DNA of 6,374 nt, taken from the NCBI GenBank assembly GCA_937877685.1, contig CALFGU010000028.1, positions 1 through 6,374 on the forward strand, in the 5' to 3' direction. Both the position numbers and the translations under genes were made by a program. Of this stretch, positions 1-4,212 are shown piece after piece (position 1 is the first letter of the stretch; each line of letters opens with the position of its first letter). The DNA comes from an uncultured Prevotella sp. (lineage in GTDB: Bacteria; Bacteroidota; Bacteroidia; Bacteroidales; Bacteroidaceae). The notes below the pieces were generated by a model that did not search any database, was not told the origin of the DNA, and saw nothing but the letters and a program-made list of their open reading frames with translations.

Positions 1-271
1 AATTGTCGATGCCGGCGGCATAGAGCGCTGCGCAGGCGTGTTCGATGGTGCTCACGGTAACGCCGTCTTTCACCAAGACGGTACCTCTTTCGGTCTGTTC
101 TACAAATTCAGCCAAGGCACGGATTTCAGGTTGATTCGCCAAATCGACACGTTTGAAGCAAATGCCGCTTCCCTCGGGAGCCGGTTGGAAAGTGGCGGTA
201 ATGGGCAAGCCGGTGTGCAAGCCTTTACCGGAAACGCTGAACGTATCTTTGAGCGTAAGTTGTTTATTCAT
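1..271 (-). CDS. lpxC: UDP-3-O-acyl-N-acetylglucosamine deacetylase, N-terminal part (cut by the window edge)
   Basis: LpxC removes the acetyl group from UDP-3-O-acyl-GlcNAc, the committed step of lipid A synthesis, and is a cytoplasmic zinc enzyme. The 90 visible residues start MNKQLTLKDTFSVSGKGLHT. The SGKGLHTG segment (residues 14-21) is the family's N-terminal signature, and STIEH (74-78) carries the first zinc-ligand histidine, H78, equivalent to the TVEH histidine of E. coli LpxC. In Bacteroidetes this protein is usually a fusion with the dehydratase FabZ; the C-terminal half lies outside the window, so the fusion cannot be checked. The ATG at 271-269 is the natural start because the homology begins right after it. 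It overlaps the TGA of an upstream out-of-frame reading frame as ATGA. murF lies 97 bp upstream in the same direction, so the two are probably cotranscribed. Confidence 0.95.
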   Translation of the reverse strand, partial: MNKQLTLKDTFSVSGKGLHTGLPITATFQPAPEGSGICFKRVDLANQPEIRALAEFVEQTERGTVLVKDGVTVSTIEHACAALYAAGIDN

Positions 272-450
272 TGGTTATTGTTGTTTTTTAATTCGTTTAA
301 TTCTTTGCGTAATTGTTGCAATTCTTTGTAACTCTGTTCGCCGTATGATTGTTTGCCGGCGGCATCATTATAAAAATTCAGGAAGTTGGAATAACTTTGT
401 GCCGTTGCTTCCCTTAACGAGAATGAGTTTGTCAGAAATGGGGTTCCACG
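268..450 (-). pseudogene. Out-of-frame coding-like tail between murF and lpxC (possible lpxD 3' remnant or frameshifted MurF extension)
   Basis: In the +1 frame relative to murF, 60 codons are open from just after a TAA at 453-451 to a TGA at 270-268. The first part overlaps the last 27 codons of murF; about 33 codons lie beyond the murF stop. The tail ends SYKELQQLRKELNELKNNNN, with leucines spaced 3, 4, 3, as in a coiled coil. Its TGA overlaps the lpxC ATG as ATGA, typical of translationally coupled genes. The frame has no ATG or GTG and only one late TTG, so an independent gene is unlikely. From memory, LpxD proteins of Bacteroidales end in a similar helix and lpxD often precedes lpxC. The alternatives are a C-terminal extension of MurF reached by losing one T from the TTTTT run at 372-376 (natural variation, slippage or sequencing error), or chance. 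Confidence 0.4.
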
Positions 451-1669
451 TTAATTCTTCTTTTACGGCTTCAACGTCATTAAAGCAGCGGAACGCTGTG
501 TTGCCGGCAACTGCCGCAAATTCTTTTCCCACCAACCAAACATTGGTGAACCCCAACTCTTTCAGGAGCGTCACAACTGCCGTATGTTCTTCCGCAGCCG
601 CACTGCCGAGTTCACGCATTTCGCCAAGGATAAGCAGTTTGTTGGGGTTGGGAATCAAGTGGAAGTTTTCAAGTGCCGCCTTCATGCTGGTGGGGTTGGC
701 GTTATAGGCATCCACAATGAGTGTGTTGTGCTCTGTTTTTTGCAATTCCGAACGTTTGTTCTTGGGAGTGTATGCTTCAAGCGCCGCACAAATATCCGCT
801 TCGCTCACTCCGTAACGCAAACCTACGGCTGCAGCAGCGAGCATGTTGTCAAGGTTATATGCTCCCACGAGTTGGGTTTGCACTTCGTGCCATTCCCCAT
901 TGGCGATGCGCAGACGCAGACGTAGTTGTGGGTCACAGGAAATCACTTCGCCCTCTACGTCATATCCCTGTTCGGGTTTGCCATAGGTGATGGCGCGCAA
1001 CCCTTTTGCTTGAGGCGCAAGCAGAGTGTTGTCGCCGTTAAGGAAAATGAATCCTTCGGGTTTGCTTGAGAGGTATTGATACAACTCACACTTGGTTAAC
1101 ACCACGCCTTCCAGCGAACCGAAACCCTCAAGATGAGCCTTCCCTACGTTCGTAATCAGTCCGCAATCGGCATCCACAATTTTGCTTAAGTCGGCAATTT
1201 CTCCGGGATGGTTAGCCCCTGTTTCGATAACGGCAATTTCATGGTTCTCCGTGAGGCGAAGCAATGTTTTTGGCACACCGATATGGTTGTTAAAGTTACC
1301 CTCGGTGAAGAGCACCTTATAGCGTTTTGCGAGAACCGCCGCTGTGAGTTCCTTTGTTGTGGTTTTCCCGTTTGTGCCTGTAATCTGAACAACGGGGAGT
1401 GCCAACTGCTTGCGATGATGATGCGCTAATTCCTGCAACATCAGCAACACGTCGCTCACATAAACCATGCGCCCATCCGAACCCGCCACTTGCGGATTGT
1501 CAACAACGGCATGCGCACACCCCTTTTCTAAAGCTTCGTGTGCAAAAAGGTTGCCGTCGAAATTGTCTCCCTTTAAGGCGAAAAATATAGAACCTTCGGG
1601 GCAATTACGTGTATCTGTCGTGATGACGGGATGAGAAAGGAAAAGTTCGTAGAGTTCGTTGAGTGACAT
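368..1669 (-). CDS. murF: UDP-N-acetylmuramoyl-tripeptide--D-alanyl-D-alanine ligase
   Basis: MurF adds D-Ala-D-Ala to the UDP-MurNAc-tripeptide using ATP, the last cytoplasmic step of murein precursor synthesis. The product is 433 residues when started at MSLNELYELF. The N-terminal UMT-binding domain has TDTR (18-21) and the GSIFFALKG segment (26-34). The ATP loop is GTNGKTTTKE (98-107). The central domain shows the ITNVGKAHLE motif (172-181). The C-terminal domain shows NKRSE (304-308) and DAYNANPTSM (320-329), and the protein ends with KGSNGTKLFQLPEFL. A start 15 codons further upstream (1714) is open, but it would translate leader sequence made of repeats and lies before the homologous N-terminus, so 1669 is preferred. 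No Shine-Dalgarno sequence is visible. A promoter candidate lies at 1849-1856, giving a leader of about 170 nt. All key motifs are present, so the gene looks functional. Confidence 0.96.
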   Translation of the reverse strand: MSLNELYELFLSHPVITTDTRNCPEGSIFFALKGDNFDGNLFAHEALEKGCAHAVVDNPQVAGSDGRMVYVSDVLLMLQELAHHHRKQLALPVVQITGTNGKTTTKELTAAVLAKRYKVLFTEGNFNNHIGVPKTLLRLTENHEIAVIETGANHPGEIADLSKIVDADCGLITNVGKAHLEGFGSLEGVVLTKCELYQYLSSKPEGFIFLNGDNTLLAPQAKGLRAITYGKPEQGYDVEGEVISCDPQLRLRLRIANGEWHEVQTQLVGAYNLDNMLAAAAVGLRYGVSEADICAALEAYTPKNKRSELQKTEHNTLIVDAYNANPTSMKAALENFHLIPNPNKLLILGEMRELGSAAAEEHTAVVTLLKELGFTNVWLVGKEFAAVAGNTAFRCFNDVEAVKEELTWNPISDKLILVKGSNGTKLFQLPEFL

Positions 1670-1683
1670 AAAAATGTTTTTAT

Positions 1684-1820
1684 TAGCGTACAACATACAG
1701 TGTAGAGCATGCAACTTCCCTTTGGAATGTTAATAGGGTACAACTGTAGCGTACAAATTTTAATAAAGAGTAGCACACAAGTTGACGAGACGACATTCCG
1801 AAGGGAAGTTGTACGCTACA
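1684..1820. repeat. Cluster of inverted and direct repeats in the murF leader
   Basis: A unit reading TGTAGCGTACAACTTCCC, then TTCGGAATG, is complete on the minus strand (1820 to 1794). Parts of it recur on the plus strand: TAGCGTACAA at 1684-1693, the CAACTTCCC to GGAATG part at 1712-1729 (17 of 18 match the complement of 1794-1811), and TGTAGCGTACAA at 1745-1756 (12 of 12 match the complement of 1809-1820). The right arm can therefore pair with either of two left arms, in the order A-B-A'-B', so the two stems exclude each other or form a pseudoknot. A related 16-mer occurs at 3991-4006. This may be a rearranged interspersed repeat or a regulatory leader structure. Confidence 0.75.
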
Positions 1821-1848
1821 CTCAGGCTTCTGTACTCTTATTCTCCTA

Positions 1849-1856
1849 CAAATTTA
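1849..1856 (-). promoter_or_regulatory. Candidate -7 box for murF
   Basis: The minus strand reads TAAATTTG, an exact match to the Bacteroidetes -7 consensus TAnnTTTG. No TTTG is visible at the expected -33 distance, so only half the promoter matches. Transcription would start near 1843 and leave a leader of about 170 nt containing the repeat cluster. Confidence 0.4.
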
Positions 1857-1899
1857 GATAAAAAACTATTATGCGCCCGCCCATTGCCGAATTTCTGTG

Positions 1900-1907
1900 T
1901 ATATTTG
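1900..1907 (+). promoter_or_regulatory. Candidate -7 box for folP-cdaA
   Basis: The plus strand reads TATATTTG, an exact TAnnTTTG match, 28 bp before the folP ATG. A start near 1912-1914 would leave a short leader of about 23 nt. No convincing -33 TTTG is seen. It lies back to back with the murF box, with 43 bp between the two boxes. Confidence 0.45.
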
Positions 1908-1935
1908 TGCAAATTATCTCATTAGACGTCATTGA

Positions 1936-2781
1936 ATGCACCCTAAATCCCTTACATACTCGCTGAATTGTGGTGGAAAATTACTGCAATTAGATACCCC
2001 AAAAGTTATGGGTATTTTAAACGCCACTCCTGACTCCTTTTTTGCAGGAAGCAGAAAGCAAACGGAGACGGAGATTCAATTGCGCGTGCAGCAAATTCTT
2101 GAAGAGGGTGCAGATATTATTGATGTCGGTGCTTACTCTACACGACCTGGCGCTGCAGAAGTCACGCTGGAGGAAGAGTGGCAACGTCTTGCTCCCGCAC
2201 TTCAAATTGTGCGCCGTGAGGCTCCTTCAGCACTCATTTCAATAGACACCTTCCGTGCGGAGATTGCCAAAAGGTGTGTGGAAGAACTGGGCGCAAGCAT
2301 CGTGAACGACATTTCGGGTGGAGATGCTGATGCGCAGATGTTTGAAACTGTTGCCGCCTTGCGCGTGCCTTACATACTGATGCATTGTCAAGGCACTCCG
2401 CAAACCATGCAACTATCGCCACAATATAAGAATGTGACAGCTGAGGTTATGACCGACCTTTCGCGAAAAGTGCGCCGATTGCGCGAATTGGGTATGCGAG
2501 ACATTGTTCTGGATCCGGGATTTGGATTCGGCAAGACGTTAGATCATAACTACGAACTCCTTCGCCATCTCGATGACTTCCGAGTGTTTCATCTCCCCGT
2601 GCTTGTTGGGGTGTCAAGAAAGTCGATGATTACGCGTGCGCTCGGAATTACGGTCGACGAAGCCTTGAATGGCACGACTGCACTCCATGCTTTTTCGTTG
2701 ATGAAGGGAGCAAATATTTTGCGTGTCCATGATGTGAAGGCCGCAGTTGAAGTGGTGAAACTTTATGAGAGAATGCGCTAA
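1936..2781 (+). CDS. folP: Dihydropteroate synthase
   Basis: FolP condenses p-aminobenzoate with dihydropterin pyrophosphate to give dihydropteroate in cytoplasmic folate synthesis; it is the target of sulfonamides. The 281 residues form the usual TIM-barrel length. Visible motifs in order are VMGILNATPDSF (24-35), with the pyrophosphate-binding Asn29, DVGAYSTRPGA (63-73), with the pABA-loop Thr-Arg-Pro at 69-71, SIDT (102-105), VNDISGG (123-129), DPGFGFGK (193-200), VGVSRKS (224-230), with Arg228 and Lys229, and the terminal RVHD (263-266). All expected substrate-binding residues are present, and the TRP loop has no obvious resistance-type change. The ATG at 1936 is right because the family's N-terminal strand follows it closely. 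cdaA follows after 108 bp with no terminator between, so an operon is likely. Confidence 0.97.
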   Translation: MHPKSLTYSLNCGGKLLQLDTPKVMGILNATPDSFFAGSRKQTETEIQLRVQQILEEGADIIDVGAYSTRPGAAEVTLEEEWQRLAPALQIVRREAPSALISIDTFRAEIAKRCVEELGASIVNDISGGDADAQMFETVAALRVPYILMHCQGTPQTMQLSPQYKNVTAEVMTDLSRKVRRLRELGMRDIVLDPGFGFGKTLDHNYELLRHLDDFRVFHLPVLVGVSRKSMITRALGITVDEALNGTTALHAFSLMKGANILRVHDVKAAVEVVKLYERMR

Positions 2782-2817
2782 GTCGGTTTGAGCGTTCGGA
2801 GTTTACAGATGCGTAAG

Positions 2818-2871
2818 GATTTGTAAACAAGAGCAACCTCAACCGTCGCTTCTATATGATTTATAAACAAG
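2818..2871 (+). repeat. Pair of 14-bp direct repeats between folP and cdaA
   Basis: GATTTGTAAACAAG (2818-2831) and GATTTATAAACAAG (2858-2871) match at 13 of 14 positions with starts 40 bp apart. The first copy also forms a 7-bp inverted repeat, GTTTACA (2801-2807) with TGTAAAC (2822-2828). They could be binding sites just upstream of the cdaA start, or chance in AT-rich DNA. Confidence 0.5.
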
Positions 2872-2889
2872 TTTTTCTTTTCCATATTT

Positions 2890-3696
2890 ATGGTTGACTT
2901 TGGAATCAAAGACCTTATTGATATTTTGCTCGTCACCTTCTTATTGAGTTACATCTATAAGGAGATGAAGCAATCGAGTGCCGCCAATGTGTTCTCGGGT
3001 ATCCTTGTGTTTGTCTTCGTTTGGTTGTTGGTGTCACAGGTGTTTAACATGCGCCTGCTGGGAAGCATCATGGACCAAATGGTGAGTATCGGTTCGCTCG
3101 GTTTGATAGTGTTGTTTCAAAAAGAAATACGCCATTTCTTCTCAACGATTGGTGCCCGCAACCGTAGAAGCGAGGTATTCCGCCGAATATTTGGCAGTCG
3201 AAAGACGGATAACCTTGACGTGAACCGCAAGCAAATTCTCCCCATCGTCATGGCTTGCATTAACATGGCGAAGCAAAAGGTAGGGGCGCTTATCATTATT
3301 CAACGCTCGGATTCATTAAAGGAAGAAATCGATTCGGGGGACTTAATCAACGCTTACATAAGTCAACGATTGATTGAAAATATCTTCTTTAAAAACAGTC
3401 CGCTTCACGATGGTGCGATGATTGTTTCCAACCGTCGCATTACGGCTGCGGGGTGCATTCTTCCCGTAAGTCATGACCCCAACATCCCAAAGGCTTTGGG
3501 CTTGCGCCATAGAGCGGCGAAGGGTATGTCGGAGAAAAGTGACTGCTTGGCGATTGTGATTTCTGAAGAGACGGGAAACATCTCCGTTGTTTCGGACGGT
3601 AAATTCCGTTTGCATCTTGACGGACAAAAGTTGGAACAAATCTTGATGGAAGAGTGGGACGGTGCGCCCTTGCAGAAAAAAACGGAAGATGCGTAA
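2890..3696 (+). CDS. cdaA: Membrane-anchored diadenylate cyclase (c-di-AMP synthase, CdaA/DacA family)
   Basis: The enzyme joins two ATP into cyclic di-AMP, a second messenger that in other bacteria controls potassium and osmolyte transport and wall integrity. The 268 residues show three N-terminal membrane segments (about 9-24, 34-52 and 57-77) followed by a cytoplasmic DAC domain (about 95-250). The two catalytic signatures are present: DGA in SPLHDGAMIV (170-179; DGA 174-176) and RHR in LGLRHRAAKG (203-212; RHR 206-208), followed by VISEETG (223-229). The order of three helices then DAC domain is that of CdaA rather than DisA. The ATG at 2890 is the first start and gives a normal N-terminus. 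It follows folP in the same direction, a pairing I recall as common in Bacteroidetes. No CdaR or GlmM gene is visible. An A7 run lies near the 3' end. Confidence 0.96.
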   Translation: MVDFGIKDLIDILLVTFLLSYIYKEMKQSSAANVFSGILVFVFVWLLVSQVFNMRLLGSIMDQMVSIGSLGLIVLFQKEIRHFFSTIGARNRRSEVFRRIFGSRKTDNLDVNRKQILPIVMACINMAKQKVGALIIIQRSDSLKEEIDSGDLINAYISQRLIENIFFKNSPLHDGAMIVSNRRITAAGCILPVSHDPNIPKALGLRHRAAKGMSEKSDCLAIVISEETGNISVVSDGKFRLHLDGQKLEQILMEEWDGAPLQKKTEDA

Positions 3697-3717
3697 AGCA
3701 GGAAGAAAATACGCATC
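3688..3717 (-). terminator. Hairpin over the cdaA stop, terminator-like on the minus strand
   Basis: GATGCGTA (3688-3695) and TACGCATC (3710-3717) form a perfect 8-bp stem with a 14-nt loop over the cdaA stop codon. On the plus strand no T run follows. On the minus strand the stem is followed after a few bases by seven Ts (the complement of the A7 run in cdaA), so it could stop antisense transcription into cdaA. The interrupted T run makes this tentative. Confidence 0.3.
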
Positions 3718-3781
3718 CCTAATGAATGATTGCGTAGAGACATACAATGCTTCGCTCTCGTCTAACCCTCACACTACAGTC

Positions 3782-3841
3782 TTTTAGACAGAAGAACAAA
3801 AGAGCAAAATTCTTTATGTACTTATGTTCTTATGTCTAAAA
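3782..3841. repeat. Long imperfect palindrome downstream of cdaA
   Basis: TTTTAGACA (3782-3790) pairs with TGTCTAAAA (3833-3841). After one mismatch, AAGAACA (3792-3798) pairs with TGTTCTT (3825-3831), and after another AAG pairs with CTT. In all, 19 of 21 positions pair. No T run follows on either strand, so it is not a standard intrinsic terminator. It may protect the folP-cdaA mRNA 3' end or be an interspersed palindromic repeat. Confidence 0.6.
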
Positions 3842-3855
3842 AGAGAGTTGCAGTT

Positions 3856-4129
3856 GAGCACGAGTATGGATTACTCCAGACGGCAAAGCACAAGTGTTAG
3901 CGTGTGCTTCTCCGCGTGCTCCATTAATTAGAATTTAGAAATTCTGCATACCTTCGCGTAGTCCGCGCAATCCTCGTGAGATTTTTCAAAAGGGAACTTG
4001 TACACTTGAAATGACTTCTTAGTTTGAGTGTTAGAAGTGTTTTCAAGACTGCAATAGATATACCTACAAATATTCCTTACATACACGAAAAAAGGTTACT
4101 AAGAGTTGATTTTCTTAGTAACCTTTTTT
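3856..4129 (+). ncRNA. Candidate structured RNA or 3' UTR element ending in a terminator
   Basis: An outer stem GAGCACG (3856-3862) with CGTGCTC (3915-3921) encloses two hairpins: GAGTA/TACTC (3862-3866 with 3872-3876) and AAGCACA/TGTGCTT (3886-3892 with 3903-3909). This could make a three-way junction of about 66 nt. A small hairpin (3930-3945) and a longer one follow: CTTGAAA and ACTTCT (4005-4019) with AGAAGT and TTTCAAG (4033-4047), interrupted by a 2x2 mismatch. The stretch ends at the intrinsic terminator. I found no TAnnTTTG promoter just before it, so it could be a cdaA 3' UTR. It matches no RNA family that I recognise. Most of the stems are short and could partly be chance. Confidence 0.25.
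4088..4129. terminator. Bidirectional intrinsic terminator
   Basis: AAAAAAGGTTACTAAGA (4088-4104) is perfectly complementary to TCTTAGTAACCTTTTTT (4113-4129), a 17-bp stem with an 8-nt loop. The T6 run on the plus strand and the matching A6, which gives T6 on the minus strand, let it act in both directions. It lies 84 bp past the hexosaminidase stop and about 390 bp past cdaA, between the convergent units. Confidence 0.92.
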
Positions 4130-4212
4130 GATTTCTTTGAGACTTAGTTTTGACAAAGTGGCGGTGAGGCGGTATGAAATGCAACTTTGGTCAACTCCTA
4201 TGTCATAATCTT

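Larger units (their letters stand above)
3697..4212. other. 516-bp non-coding interval between convergent cdaA and the hexosaminidase gene
   Basis: I see no credible gene in either strand here. The interval holds, in order, a long imperfect palindrome (3782-3841), a nested set of stems (3856-3921), a short hairpin AGAATTT/AAATTCT (3930-3945), a repeat-like 16-mer (3991-4006), a 15-bp-arm hairpin (4005-4047), a strong terminator (4088-4129), and a bulged inverted repeat TTGACAAAG/CTTTGGTCAA (4150-4158 with 4185-4194) just past the hexosaminidase stop. Confidence 0.7.

Noticed and set aside
153..707. 184-codon open frame on the plus strand across lpxC and murF
   Set aside because: It is a shadow of two well-supported minus-strand genes and crosses their intergenic gap.
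1670..1714. Longer MurF with 15 extra N-terminal residues starting at 1714
   Set aside because: The extra residues are translated from leader sequence containing the repeats and precede the normal MurF N-terminus; the ATG at 1669 fits the family.
3343..3747. 134-codon open frame antisense to cdaA
   Set aside because: It overlaps the catalytic DAC domain coding sequence, which has all its motifs; the antisense product has no recognisable features.
3856..3921. tRNA-like fold
   Set aside because: The outer stem and one side hairpin resemble an acceptor and D arm, but there is no anticodon arm, no T-loop GTTCRA-like sequence and only about 66 nt.
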